A stretch of 64,000 bases of DNA from Erinaceus europaeus. Lineage: Eukaryota; Chordata; Mammalia; Eulipotyphla; Erinaceidae. Below, piece after piece: positions 47,401-59,640 of the stretch. The stretch lies in NCBI RefSeq assembly GCF_950295315.1, contig NW_026647370.1, forward strand, positions 1-64,000. The letters run 5' to 3'. Within the stretch, counting starts at the first letter, position 1. Every line of letters starts with the position of its first letter. The notes beneath the pieces were generated by a model that was given only the letters and a program-made list of their open reading frames with translations, was not told where the DNA came from and ran no database searches. A program made the translations under genes and the position numbers.

Positions 47401-47497
47401 AAAGTCTCTCAGTCAGTGACTTCTCAGATTTCTCCAGTCATTCTGAATGATCGTAAATTTTCCCTAGAAGAAAAATGTTTCGTCCGTGCTGGTAGTG

Positions 47498-48098
47498 GCT
47501 TTCCTTTCAATTCCTTTACTGAGAGAACATTTAACTTTTCATGAGAAAAAGATAAAAATAAGAGGAGAGAGAAAGTGTCTCTAAAGTAGGCCAATAAGTT
47601 CCTGACTTGGCAGGCTGGCCGGTTAGCTCAGTTGGTTAGAGCGTGGTGCTAATAACGCCAAGGTCGCGGGTTCGATCCCCGTACGGGCCATGGTTTTATT
47701 CTTTTTGTGTTTTTTTCTATGCATCCCGCTCTTTGGAACTATCTAGATAATTATTGCTGAACCATGTGATTTGTCAGGTTGGTGTATCAAAAGAATGTGC
47801 GAGAATTAGGATAGTGAACTTCTAAAATAAATTGAATGAGGTAGAATGGAAATAGACAAAACTAGAGATTTTTTTTTTTTATTATTCTAGAAGAAAGGAA
47901 ATAATATTTCGATACAGTCTAAGATTTCAAAAGGCACTTTAACATTTGTGATGCTAAGAGTTGGGTAAGGTGTTATTTTCATAGTTTCAGATTGTAGCTT
48001 CTATCCCTCCGTGGCATACTCCAGTTGGCAATTGGTTTTTCTCTTTCTGTGTGTGGGAATCTCAGGCTCACTGGTTACTTCTGCTCAAACTTCAAACC
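47498..48098 (-). repeat. Inverted-repeat arm 2 with tRNA-Ile
   Basis: The partner of 45858-46367; the spacer between arms is about 1.13 kb. The match includes the cccgctctttggaact and gaatctcaggctcactggtt stretches in opposite orientation. Confidence 0.88.
47617..47690 (+). tRNA. tRNA-Ile (AAT)
   Basis: The fourth identical tRNA-Ile(AAT); the 5' end is toward the spacer. The T-rich stretch from about 47694 (ttttattctttttg) gives several possible Pol III stops. Confidence 0.97.
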
Positions 48099-48422
48099 AA
48101 CAGCCATGCTTGGCTTTTGGGTTATGTAGTTAACAGCCACTTACTAAGTTATTTTCAACTCGTCTAGCATTTTTAAAAAACGTATCATAAGAGTTGGGCT
48201 TAAGAACTGAATGATGAAAACTGGGGTACATGGGGGTGGGATTAGAAGGCCAGAGCCTCAAGGACCCCTCTTTCTCAATTTTAGTTTTTATAATGTAGAC
48301 TATCACTAGAGTTGTGGATATCCACATATGTAAAAGTGTAGTTCCAGGATCATCTCGGGAGTCTTTTATAGATGTATGTAAACAAAAAAAATAAGTTATT
48401 ACTATTTTTATGGTGCATAAAA

Positions 48423-48423
<1 letters not shown>

Positions 48424-48468
<45 letters not shown>
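48424..48468 (+). repeat. (GT)n microsatellite
   Basis: About 22 GT units. Confidence 0.97.
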
Positions 48469-48471
<3 letters not shown>

Positions 48472-48479
48472 GTGGGGGA

Positions 48480-49440
48480 AGCATAGAATTTTGGTGGTGT
48501 GTGCTGTAGGGGATTATACTTCTGTAATCTTTTTTTGTGGGCTTACTAATAAAGTTTTTTTATTCCTTGCCTATACTGTAATCTTATAATGGTGTGAACC
48601 ACTATTAAGTCACTAATAAAATAAATTAGAAAGAGAAGTTATTGTTTTTCAGTTTTGCTCTATGAAATAAATACACTTTTGGCACCTTTTTTTGTTGTTC
48701 TAGTTTATATACATGTAAATCTGTTACTGTTGTCTTCTTCAAGATGTTCAGCTAGACCTCCCCAAGATGTTCAGAACAGGTATTCCTGAGATGTGTCAAA
48801 TTTGCATGGGTACTATTTTAAATTAAAGTCAGCTGAAACCCTACAAAACTTACAAGAAGCTTTTACCACTTCCTAACAAGAACAATGAATATTGAGCATT
48901 TCAATCAGGATCATATTTTTACCAGAAATAACTTTTCTATTGCAAAACCTATTTATATAGGAGTACAATTCATAGAATGTCTGGTCTTCTCCATATGAGA
49001 GATCCTGTTTTCTGTCATATGAGTCTTACTTGTCTCTTTCTGAAGCCCTAAGCCACTACCCTCTATTCTATAACTTGCTTTTTTTTTCTTGTTGACTTTA
49101 GATTCTAGTCGTGCAGATATACAGATTCTTCATATTTTATGTAATTAAATTTATTTTATAGTGTTAATTTGATAACTCAGCCAGCTTAAGAACTCAGGAA
49201 GGTAGAGAAATTGTCCTCTTTACCCCTACAAAGGTTAATTAATGGTATGTTCTTACACTCTTTTATTTACCTGCATAACAAATTGTTTTATTATCCCCAG
49301 CATAGTTTTATGAGTTTATATGACTCTTCACCAGAGTTCTGGAAACCCTTACTTGGTGAGATGGTAAGGCCTGACACTGACAACCAAATTCCATTTTTCA
49401 GTATAAGTTATTGTGGTTTCATATGGTAGTTCAGTCTGTC
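48480..49440. other. Unique AT-rich sequence, no gene recognised
   Basis: I looked here for missing STEAP1 exons and for RNA genes and found none. Confidence 0.5.
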
Positions 49441-49539
49441 TATAAATCTAAGGTCTAAAAATTTGTGCAGATTCAATCTCTGCCACTTCTTTATGATAAG
49501 AGCTCTTTCTTCTCTCATAAATAAATATTTTTTGTTTTC

Positions 49540-50346
49540 TTACCAGAATTATCATGGGGCTTGGTGTATATATGAATCCAACAATATACATATATTTGAA
49601 GAGTTTGAAAAACAGAAAAAGAAAGTGTGAAAAACATAAAAAGAAAGAAAGAGAGAAAGAAAAGTGAGGAGAGAGACAGAGAGGAGACATCTTCACCATT
49701 GCTCTACCTCTTCTCACCTGCAAATGGGAGTTGTGGCCTTAAAAGTGGGTAATTAAACATGGTAACATTATTATTCTAATAATGGTTAGACAAAGACTCA
49801 TCTCTTAGGTTACAAGTTCTCGAGTTCAATCTACCACCATAAGCCAGAACAATATAAAACACACAAATAAATAAATAAATAAAACCACCTAAACACGTGC
49901 CAAATTTCTCAGACCACACTACTGAATTTTTTAATGCTACTATTCATTTATTTATTTTAAAAATTAATTAATTTATTTATTGCCTCCAGGGTTATCGCTG
50001 GGGCTTGGTGGGTGTGGACACTATGAATCTACTGCCTGGAGGCCATCTTTCTTTCTTTCTTTCTTTCTTTTTTCTTTTTATTTAATTTATTTTTTTATTT
50101 TTGAGAGAGATGCAGAGAGAGAAAGACACAGAGAAACACCAGAGCACTGCGACTTCAGAGCCTCAGGCGTGAGAGTCTCTTTGCATAACCGTTATGCTAT
50201 CTACCCCCGCTCCTTTCTTTTTTTCTTTTTTTAATTGGATAGGACCGAGAGAAATTGAGAGGGGAGGGGGATATAGAGAGGGAGAGAGACACTTGCAGAC
50301 CTGCCTCACAGCTTGTGAAGCGACCCCCCCCCTGCAGGTGGGGAGC
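49540..50346 (-). repeat. SINE block left of solo LTR
   Basis: A SINE-D-like piece 49600-49745 (-), SINE-C 49765-49880 (+), a SINE-A 3' end 49978-50035 (-) followed by a (cttt)n run 50048-50070, SINE-C 50090-50215 (-), and the 3' half of a SINE-A 50225-50346 (-). The other half of the last copy resumes at 50867-50958. Confidence 0.65.
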
Positions 50347-50866
50347 TGTAGGAACTGAGCAAAAAGAAATTAATGTAAGATGGTAAATAATAAGACAAAT
50401 GAACCTAGTCACAGGAAACCTAAGTGTTAAGTAGGCAATTATAAGACAGGCCTGTCCCTGAGGAAAAAAGCAATTCTCAGGAGTTAGAGCTGCCACAAGA
50501 GAAAGGCCTGGGAGTCTGCAAAAACAGGAGATAAATCCAAGGACAGGCTCTGAGAAAACAGTCTGGAAGCCTAGAGTCAGGAGAAGGAGGTAACCACCAG
50601 GCAGAAAAAGACCCACTCCCCTTCCCTGCACCTGGGGACTATAGATAAACTACTGTTGTAAAACTGACATTGTGTAGCTGAAGCCTGTCACGTAGTCTGT
50701 AATCTGAAATGTATATATATCCTAGTAGGACTTGGGTACGGGGTCGATTACCAGAGAGCTGGTGTGGCAGCCCCTCGGTAACTCAGCCCTAGCCGGCTAG
50801 AATAAAGGCTCTTTGCTTTTACATCACCCCAGTCTCTTGGTGCTTCCTTAGATTTGCAGTCCAACA
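50347..50866 (+). mobile_element. Solo LTR inside a SINE-A
   Basis: A 520-bp block beginning TGTAGGAACTG and ending CAGTCCAACA, flanked by an exact 5-bp repeat ggagc (50342-50346, 50867-50871). It has a TATA-like tatatatatcc near 50712, AATAAAGGCTC at 50801 and a T-rich stretch after it, as in class I endogenous-retrovirus LTRs. No internal retroviral genes remain. The SINE-A on both sides is the interrupted target. Confidence 0.85.
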
Positions 50867-51204
50867 GGAGCCAGGGGCTCAAACTAGGATCCTTGAGTGT
50901 TTCCTTGCACTTCGTGCTATGTGTGCTTGGCCCACTGTGCCACCATTTGACCCCCCCATGCTTCTCTCTATATATTTTAATGTAACTATACTGTATCGTA
51001 AGATATTATTTTCTCTTGCCAACCATTAGCAGAAACATTTTCTATCAATTAAAGTAACCGTATTTTTCCTTTACCATAACACTTCATATTCACATTACTT
51101 CGGTAACAGACTTTTTACATTTGGAGTCACAATTCGACACAAATAATGTATGTCTAACGCGTTCAGTGGCAACACAATCCTGAAAATGCAAAACCAAACA
51201 GAGA

Positions 51205-51278
51205 AGGCCCCACTGGGATTTGAACCCAGGATCTCCTGTTTACTAGACAGGCGCTTTGACCAGCTAAGCCACAGGGCC
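51205..51278 (-). tRNA. tRNA-Thr (AGT)
   Basis: A 74-base gene: acceptor GGCCCTG/TGGGGCC (two wobble pairs), A box TGGCTTAGCTGG, anticodon arm CCTGTCTAGTAAACAGG (AGT), T arm CTGGGTTCAAATCCCAG. The B box reads GGTTCAAATCC instead of the usual GGTTCGAATCC. A tttt lies about 11 bases past the 3' end on the coding strand. Confidence 0.95.
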
Positions 51279-53661
51279 CCTTCCCACCATAACACTCAGC
51301 AATATCACACTTCTGCTTCTTTTTGTTTTCTTCTAACTCTAAAGTGTAGTACTTTCCTAGAAATTTATTTGATTTTATGACAGAAAGAATACATCTGTGT
51401 TTCCAAATTCATTCATACTAAAGGGGAAGGCAACTTTGACATTTGAGAACTTTAACTGATGTAAGGTTTTAAAATTTCAAATGCGAATCTAGTTCCTATT
51501 TCATGGTGACTATTGCCCTCTAGAGGAATTAATTTATATTGCAGTACATTACATTTTTTTGTTAATTCATTTATTATTTTTTTAAATAAAATATTTTGTT
51601 TATTTTAATGAGAGAGAGAGAGTTTGAGAGAGAGACCAGAGCACTGCTCAACTCTGGTTTATGGTGGTGCTGGGGATTAAACCTGGGACCTCAGAGATTC
51701 GGACATGATTGTCATTTGCATAACCATTATCCTGTTCCCCCCAGCCCCATTAATTTACTCTTAAAAAATATATATATTATTATTATTTTGTTTTTTGTTT
51801 GTTTACCAGCACTCTTCTCAACTGTGGCTCTGGCAGTACTAGGGTTCAAACCTTTGGTGCCATAGACCTGAAGACCTGAAGATCTTTCTGCAAAACCAAT
51901 ATGCTATAACCCTCATTTTTATTTTAAATTTTTTACTTGTCTATAAATATAGAGCCAATACTGTGTTTTAGGCAATTTTCTAGTATTGATTTATAGAGTT
52001 TATATTCTAAAAAAGTCAAGAGAGTTCAAATTGTGCCTTTCCCCAAAAAATGTAGGGCATGTAAAAAACTAAATCCACTACCATTTATTCTACTAAGCTA
52101 TGTTCAGTGCTAATTACACTAAATTTGAGCAAGACTATTAACCTTCTACTTCACAGAGAGTTTGTCACAACAAAGAAAGAAACTTAGGACACACTGATAT
52201 AGAGGAGATTTGAAGGCATTATGCTTCCAACTAGTCCAAACAAGACACTATGAAGCCCACTCTAAAACAGCTAGGGTGGTGTCAGAATTTCTCTTGCTTA
52301 GCATGAAAAATCATTGCCTGTGTGCATTTGTCAGTCTTCTTCTGTTCCTTGCCTTGTTTAGTTAAAACTGATTTGATTCCTACCCTTATAAGTAGCAAAA
52401 CTGGGTGGAGAGATCAGATATGTAAGAGAAAACTGGGGTAAAATGTGGTAAAACTTACTGGATGGTACTGGAATTCCCAAAATGGATATGACATAGGGAA
52501 GCAGTATTTTAGAGCTTCATTACCATTTATCTCAGGTTCCAAGTTAGGCTGACATGTATTGAAAGGGTTGTAGCATCTTTGGCCAGAATGTTATTTACCA
52601 TAGGGGTGTGTTGGTGGGCGGGGTAAGGTAGGCTGTAGTGTGCAGAAAAGATGAGACCATCTTACTGAAATGACTTTTTTTTAAAAAAAAAAAAGACTTT
52701 ACTTATTTTATTAATGAGAAAGATAGGAGGAGAGAGAGAAAGAGCCAGACAGCATTCTGGTACATATGCACCAGGGATTGAACTCAGAACCTCATGCTTG
52801 AGAGTCTAGTTCCTTAATTACTGTGCCACCTCCCACAACACTGAAATGACTTTCTTATGTTTTATGGAGGACAATGACACATATACTCACTAAGAACCCA
52901 CAAAATGCATTGTCCTAGAGAGGTGAGAAACCACATAAGTGATCTTCTTGTGGCAGGTCCTCTGTAAACCATTTCCCTTTTCATCCCCTCAGCTCTTTCC
53001 TATTCTTTCTCAAGTCACTCCCCAGTTCTAGGCTGTACCTATTTGAGCTTTCCTGCAACACTTGAAAAATGTGTTCCCTTGGTCCCCAAGTACTACTACC
53101 ATTCTTTTTTACACAAAATTTTGCATTTGTTTGTTGTATATATCTTTTTTTTTTAAGAAAGTTGTGTGCAGATACATCATGTTTACATAAATGGTACATT
53201 ATGTTGTTTTTTTTAAATAATTTTTATTTATAAAAAGAAAACACTGACAAAAACCATGGCATGAGAGGGGTACAACTATGTATTCTTTTTATATTAGTTT
53301 TCCTTCCTTCCTTTTTTTTTCTTTATGGGGGGATTAATGGCTGACAATACCTTTTTTCCTTTAAAAAATATTTACTCATTTGTGAGGTCGGGGAGAGAAA
53401 GAGAGAGAATGGGACCAAAGCATTACTCTGGGGGTTGAATTCAGGAGCTCAGATTTGTAAATCAGACACTATGCATTCTTATGCATAAAAAACGGTTTGT
53501 GACCCTGGTGGTGCATATGTGAAGATATTTCAGGCCTCTGTGTTAATGAGATACACCAAAAATGTGATTTAACTTTAAATTTATACTTAGACTAGATTAT
53601 TTACTTTTGGAGAGTAATTAGAAACTTATACTTTGGAGAATAATTAGAAACGTATACTTTG
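51279..53661. repeat. SINE remnants and unique sequence
   Basis: SINE-C 51545-51745 (-), a SINE-C-like remnant 51775-51920 (-), SINE-B 52680-52840 (-), L1-Y tail 53215-53275 (-), L1-X tail 53312-53350 (-) and a SINE-C-like piece 53370-53500. Positions 51925-52675 and 52845-53210 are unique with no recognised gene. Confidence 0.6.
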
Positions 53662-54691
53662 CCTGGGCCCCTAGTCAGGGAGTCCTGGGATTCCCACACA
53701 GACATGATGGGTCTACACCTCTAACCGATCCCTCTCTCCATTGTCACTGGTCATCTCCATCAGGAACAAAGTAAGACCTCTTTGTGGACCCCTCTAGGAC
53801 CTTGCACTCAATTTGGATCAATAATGGTAGGGACTGTTCCTTTCTGTTCCCAATGGAAGGGAGGTTGGGCAACATACTCTTCTACTCAAGGAAGATGGGT
53901 CCTGAAATTAGTGCAGTCTGGTATGTTCCTAGCCGTGACCACAGGATACCAGCTCAGACCTACAAGAATGCAGAGGTTACACAGGCTCCTGTGCTAAATA
54001 TGGGTCCCAGATCAAATCAATGGGGTTTACAGTTAACAATATTTATATACTTTTCTCATATTTGGAAGCTACTATCTTCCCTGGCCCAGCTCTCTAGACC
54101 TTTTTCCAACTATGACACAATCCCCCCCAGACAATACCTTGGTTCCACCTGCATGTTAGCTGTTAAGCTCAGGCAAAAACTAGTAAAGTCATGGTCCCTT
54201 TGATACCTAAAATAGACCTACTAGCTTTTTCCAAAACGGAGACCCCAAATCTCATCTGCAATATTCTTGCCTTTAGGTTCCTGATTATTAAACAAATTGT
54301 TCTGCTTTATATCTTAACTCTTTTTCAGCCATCAGTTTCCAGATGCTACTACCATGGTGCCGACCTGACTTCCCCGGGCAGACGACCCCACCAATATGTC
54401 CTGGAGCCCTGCTTCCTCAGATCCCTGCCCCACTAGGGAAAGAGAGAGACAGGCTGGGAGTACGATCAACCTGCCAACGCCCATGTTCAGTGAGGAAGCA
54501 ATTACAAAAGCCAGACCTTCCACCCCATAATGATCCTGAGTCGATGCTCCCAGAGGCATAAAGAATAGGAATGTTTTCAATGGAGGGGTTGGGGCAGGAA
54601 ACTCTGGTAGTGGGAATGTTGTGGTGTATTCCGCTTATCCTATAGTCTTGTCAACATTTCCATTCTACAAATAAAAAATAAATTAAAAAAA
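53662..54691 (+). mobile_element. L1-Y LINE 3' end (longest copy)
   Basis: A 1.03-kb copy with A-rich tail (54665-54691) and a 16-bp target duplication with one mismatch (53646-53661 and 54692-54707, agaaac-tatactttg). It is more diverged than the copies at 57-61 kb. Confidence 0.85.
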
Positions 54692-54740
54692 AGAAACTTA
54701 TACTTTGTATTGGTTGAGATGCAGCCAGAGTGCAGGTTCT

Positions 54741-54813
54741 GGTTCCATAGTGTAGTGGTTATCACGTCTGCTTTACGCGCAGAAGGTCCTGGGTTCGATC
54801 CCCAGTGGAACCA
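54741..54813 (+). tRNA. tRNA-Val (TAC)
   Basis: A 73-base gene: acceptor GGTTCCA/TGGAACC, A box TAGTGTAGTGG, anticodon loop TTTACGC giving TAC, T arm CTGGG-TTCGATC-CCCAG. A five-T terminator starts at 54815. Position 37, next to the anticodon, is G where I expect A in this isoacceptor. Confidence 0.95.
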
Positions 54814-57197
54814 CTTTTTCGGAGTATTTTAAATTCTGTTATTTTTGCGAGTTTAGTGGAGAAACAAACATCTACCACCACCCCACCCCAGGGTGCTGCT
54901 GTTTTTTTTTTTTTTTACTTTCATGCACTGTTTGGTAGCGGTGAAGCATTGTATTGTCATACGCAAAATCTTAATCGTTTCTGCTACAGTTAGCCGCCAT
55001 CAGAATCAGGAAAAAATGGATTTCAGTGAAGGCTGAATGCCTCCAGAAGTCAAATGTTTTGGGTAGGAATTCTCACAACTGTAAAACAAGGGGAGTTAAC
55101 TAGGGGTGAAGAATCGTCTATAGGCCAAAAGAGAGTTGTCCTAGAACTCAGATTACTTATTGACTTCGAAAAGATGCTGGCGGTCCTTATTGAGTTGGCC
55201 CTCCTGACTGCTTTAATCTTTCTGAATAGACTCACATTCTTTTCCCCATAAAGTTAAGGTCTTTCATCTCCTGCCTGGAATTTCTCTAGGTTTATGCTCT
55301 TAAGAGGAGAAGGCAGGGTATTTGTCTGAGTGATGTGGATTTGAACACATTTGATGGCTCCGATTCCAGCCCGAAAACTAGAGAAATCATAAGTCTTCTC
55401 ATTCTTTAATCCTACTTCCAATAAACAAATTTCATCTAAAGGGTCAGAGCTGCCAATTGGCTTTCCAGTATCTTGCTCCTAACTGTAGATACAAAAGTCA
55501 GAATTATCACAAATCTGAGTGATATTAAAGAAAGGCAAAACAAGCTAGAAACAAAGAGCAATTTGAGGGACAAAAGCTACAAAGCAATGGTGAAAGTAAA
55601 ACAATACCAGTATAATCAGACATAGCAGCCAACATGCAATTAGATCATTAAAATATGAAAATATCCTAGAATATTGAAGAAAAAATAGTGATGATAGATA
55701 GAAAAGAGATATTAGAGGAGTATAGGATACACATATTAAATTCATTATGTTTAATTTACATGTACATAGGATGTACATAATATTACTTCTAGAAATAAAG
55801 AATAGAGAAAATGCAAGAAAGATAAACCTCAAAAAATCAGGTATATATCACAACACATAAAAATTCCAGAAAGGTAGGGTTCACTGAGTACCTGTAAAGA
55901 GAATAAGAAGTGGTCTGGGAGGTAGTACAGTGGATAAAGCAGGGTACTCTCAAGCATGAGGTCCTAAATTCAATCCCTGGCTGCACATGTAACAGAATGA
56001 TGTCTGGCTCTTTCCTTTTCCTCCTATGTTTCTCTTTAATAAATAAATAAAATCTTTTAAAAAATAAATAAAAAGAATGTTCCTATATTCAACACTACTA
56101 AATGGGGAAAATAAATCACAAAGCATATCTATTTATCTATTTTCCTTTCTTCCTTCCTTTCCTGAAAATATTTGGCTTTTCAAAATGGACACTAGAAACT
56201 ATAGTAGCAATGACTTCACATTTGAAAGAATGTAATCTGGAATTTCATACAAAAACTCAAGTATTCATCAAGTATGAGTATAAAAAGGGTTGTTCTTAAA
56301 TATATATTGCTTCATTTTTAGTACTCCCTTGCTCAGGATGTACTGGAGGGTATATTCAACTAAAATAAAAACCTAAGCTAAGAAATAGGAAGACTTAGAA
56401 TATACTAATCCTTGTGCTTCGAGCCATGTGCGCTTAACCCACTGCCCTACTGCCCGGCCCCCATGAAGACTTAGAATACAAAAAGTGTGAGATACAAATA
56501 CAACAATTTGTGCAGAAGATAGAGTGCCAGATTTACATGTATGGCGCCTAGGTCTGATCCCTGGCACTGTATATGCCAGAGCGGTGCTCTGGTTCGTCCC
56601 CTCCTCTTAATTAAATAAATAATTCAAGCATCCTAACAGGACTTACAAAGTAGCTCACTTTAATAATGTACTATATTGCCCTGTGCAACCTACGTTCAGA
56701 CCAGGTCCATGCCATAGTGAGGGAAGGTTCGGTGCTGTGGTTTCTTTCCTTCATTTACTCTGTACCTCTGTCTTGTGTCTTGTTTTTTTTTTTTTTTTTT
56801 TTTATTAATGAGAGACAGAGAACTAGAGCATTAAGCTAACACATGAAATTCTAGTGTTCAGACTTAAGATCTCCTACTTGAGACTCCGGCACTTTTTGCC
56901 ACTGCGCCACCTCCAAGGCCTGTCTTGATCTTTCTATTTGAAAAGTTAGCTCAGAGCAGTGAAGTCCCAGAGATGAAAAAAGCAAAGGAAAACAAAACAA
57001 AACAACAACTACAAAATTCCAACAGATTCTAATACTTGGAAGAAGCAAGTACCTTTAGCAACTTAAACTACAAAATTAATATTAATAAAAAGATGGTATG
57101 GTCTGAGAGGTGGTGTAGTGGATAATGTATTGATCTCTCAAGTATGAGGTCCTAAATTTAATTCCCAGCGGCATGTGCATCATAGTTATGCTCTGGT
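54814..57197. repeat. Intergenic sequence with SINEs
   Basis: Positions 54830-55905 and 56070-56400 are unique AT-rich sequence (poly(T) at 54902-54917). Repeats: SINE-B 55910-56070 (+), SINE-A remnant 56405-56460 (-), a SINE-like unit 56500-56620 (+), SINE-B 56790-56925 (-) after a poly(T) run, and SINE-B 57095-57197 (+), which is interrupted by the next LINE. No gene was recognised. Confidence 0.6.
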
Positions 57198-58146
57198 TCT
57201 TTTTTTTTTTTTTTTAACTTTTTTATTTAAGAAAGGATTAATGAACAAAAACATAAGGTAGGAGGGATACAACTCCACACAATTCCCACCACCCAATCTC
57301 CATAACCCACGCCCTCCCATGGTAGCTTTCCCATTCTCTAGCCCTCTGGGAGCATGGACCCAGGGTCGTTGAGGGTTGCAGAAGGTAGAAGGTCTGGCTT
57401 CTGTAATTGCTTCCCCGCTGAACATGGGCGTTGACTGGTCGGTCCATACTCCCAGTCTGCCTCTCTCTTTCCCTAGTAAGGTGTGTCTCTGGGGAAGCTG
57501 AGCTCCAGGACACGTTGGTGGGGTCTTCAATCCAGGGAAGCCTGGCCAGCATCCTGATGGCATCTGGAACCTGGTGATTGAAAAGAGTTAACATACGAAG
57601 CCAAACAATTTGTTGAGCAATCATGGATCCCAAGCTTGGAATAGTGGAGAAGAAGTGTTAGGGAGGTACTCACTGCAAACTCTAGTGTACTTCTGCTTCC
57701 AGGTATATATTTTGCAGTAGTTTATGGGTACATGTGAACATAAGCTCTCTCTTACAGAAACTGGTGTATATCTAGGTTATGGGACTTTGTTAGAAAGTGA
57801 ACTACCTGAGATGAAATTAGAGTGTACTATAAAAGGAAAGGTCTCACCCGAGTAATAAAGCTGAAGGGTTGTCATTCCACACGTGGAGTCTCTGGACACA
57901 GTCTGAGGTGAAGCATGTTGAGGTGGCAATCGTTGCATTGGTTAGGTTGTGATCGGCGGATACAATATTATTTGGTTTGGATTGGGAGATGCATACGGGA
58001 AAGTGGGCCCTATCCAAGGGTTCCAGGACTGGAGGAAGTAGGGGCTCTATAGTGGAGATGTGAGGTTCCTGCTGTCTTAGGGTTAAAAAAGACAATGGAT
58101 AGTTAATGTTATCATCACATTATTTATTAATTGGGTTAACTTTGAT
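57198..58146 (-). mobile_element. L1-Y LINE 3' end inside a SINE-B
   Basis: Poly(T) 57201-57216 is the reversed A-tail. The element interrupts a SINE-B, and tatgctctggttctttt occurs on both sides as target duplication (about 57186 and 58147). Its open frames (125 and 131 codons) recur in every L1-Y copy and are not separate genes. Confidence 0.87.
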
Positions 58147-58211
58147 ATGCTCTGGTTCTTTTCTCTCTCCTACTTCCCTCACTAATAAATAAAGTATAAA
58201 AAGAAAAAAAG

Positions 58212-58712
58212 TTTCTTTTTTTAAAATTTTTTTATTTAAGAAAGGATTAATTAACAAAACCATAGGGTAGGAGGGGTACAACTCCACACAATTCCCACTG
58301 CCCAATCTCCATATCCCACCCCCTCCCCAGTAGCTTTCCCATTCTCTATCCCTCTGGGAGCATGGACCCAGGGTCATTGAGGGTTGCAGAAGGTAGAAGG
58401 TCTGGCTTCTGTAATTGCTTCCCCGCTGAACATGGGCGTTGACTGGTCAGTCCATACTCCCAGTCTGCCTCTCTCTTTCCCTAGTGGGGTGGGGCTCTGG
58501 GGAAGCTGAGCTCCAGGACACATTGGTGGGGTCTTCAGTCCAGGGAAGCCTGGCCGGCATCCTGGTGGCATCTGGAACCTGATGACTGAAAAGAGAGTTA
58601 ACATACAAAGCCAAACAAATTGTTGAGCAATCATGGACCCAAAGCTTGGAATAGTGGAGAGGAAGTGTTAGGGAGGGTACTCACTGCAAACTCTAGTGTA
58701 CTTCTGCTTTCT
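58212..58712 (-). mobile_element. L1-Y LINE 3' end, 5' truncated
   Basis: About half the length of the neighbouring copy and nearly the same sequence, with the same 3' end. An L1-X tail (58770-58852, -) and a SINE-C (58865-58992, +) follow. Confidence 0.85.
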
Positions 58713-58992
58713 TACTTTGGTGCCATACTCCAAACTCAATTTCTGCTTTGCGTTTCTACTTTTTTTTTTTTTTCTTACATGCATAATATTCCCCAGATTC
58801 CCATTTAACAATACAACCCCCACTATGTCATTCATCATTTTTCATGGACCTGTATTCAGGAGAGGGCTAGGGAGACAGCTTAATGTTATGCAAAAGACTT
58901 TTGAAGCCTGAGGCTCTGAAGTCCCAGCACCACCATTAAGCCAAAGCTGAGTCATGCTCTGATTTCTCTCTCTTTCTCTCTGTGTCTATGAT

Positions 58993-59053
58993 TAAAGAAA
59001 GAAAGAAAAGGAAAGATGAAAGGAAGGAAGGAAGGGAGGAAGGAAGGAAGGAA

Positions 59054-59094
<41 letters not shown>

Positions 59095-59105
59095 GAAGAA
59101 AGAAA
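58993..59105 (+). repeat. (GAAA)n/(GAAG)n microsatellite
   Basis: A compound purine repeat of about 110 bp at the tail of a SINE-C, ending 84 bp before the STEAP1-like exon. Confidence 0.95.
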
Positions 59106-59150
59106 CCGTAGGACAAGTCCAGATGACGTAGAAGAGAACAGACTTGTTAA

Positions 59151-59447
<297 letters not shown>

Positions 59448-59640
59448 AGTGACACTTCACACTTTTTTGTTCAGTGTTGATATATTTTATCATAAGCATT
59501 TCAAATTTGTAGTTGTTTAATAAAATGCTCACTTGGAAATCTTAATGTATCTTTTTTGTTTATGAATGATGAATTTAAATATGTGTATTTTCTTGGAGAT
59601 TTGATTAAAAGCAAAAAATAAAAAAAAAAAAAGTTGGTAA
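59448..59640 (+). other. STEAP1-like 3' UTR
   Basis: Contains gttgatatattttatca and the AATAAA signal at 59519-59524. An A-rich stretch at 59612-59632 (aaaaaataaaaaaa) lies about 90 bp further on; it may be a second signal region or an old poly(A) tail. Confidence 0.6.

Noticed and set aside
57186..57633. Overlapping 125- and 131-codon frames with relatives at 38816, 58374 and 61287
   Set aside because: They lie inside poly(A)-ended L1-Y copies in various orientations with target repeats; they are repeat frames, not a gene family.
58993..59105. Regularly spaced repeats resembling an array
   Set aside because: Simple purine microsatellite with no spacers; not CRISPR-like.
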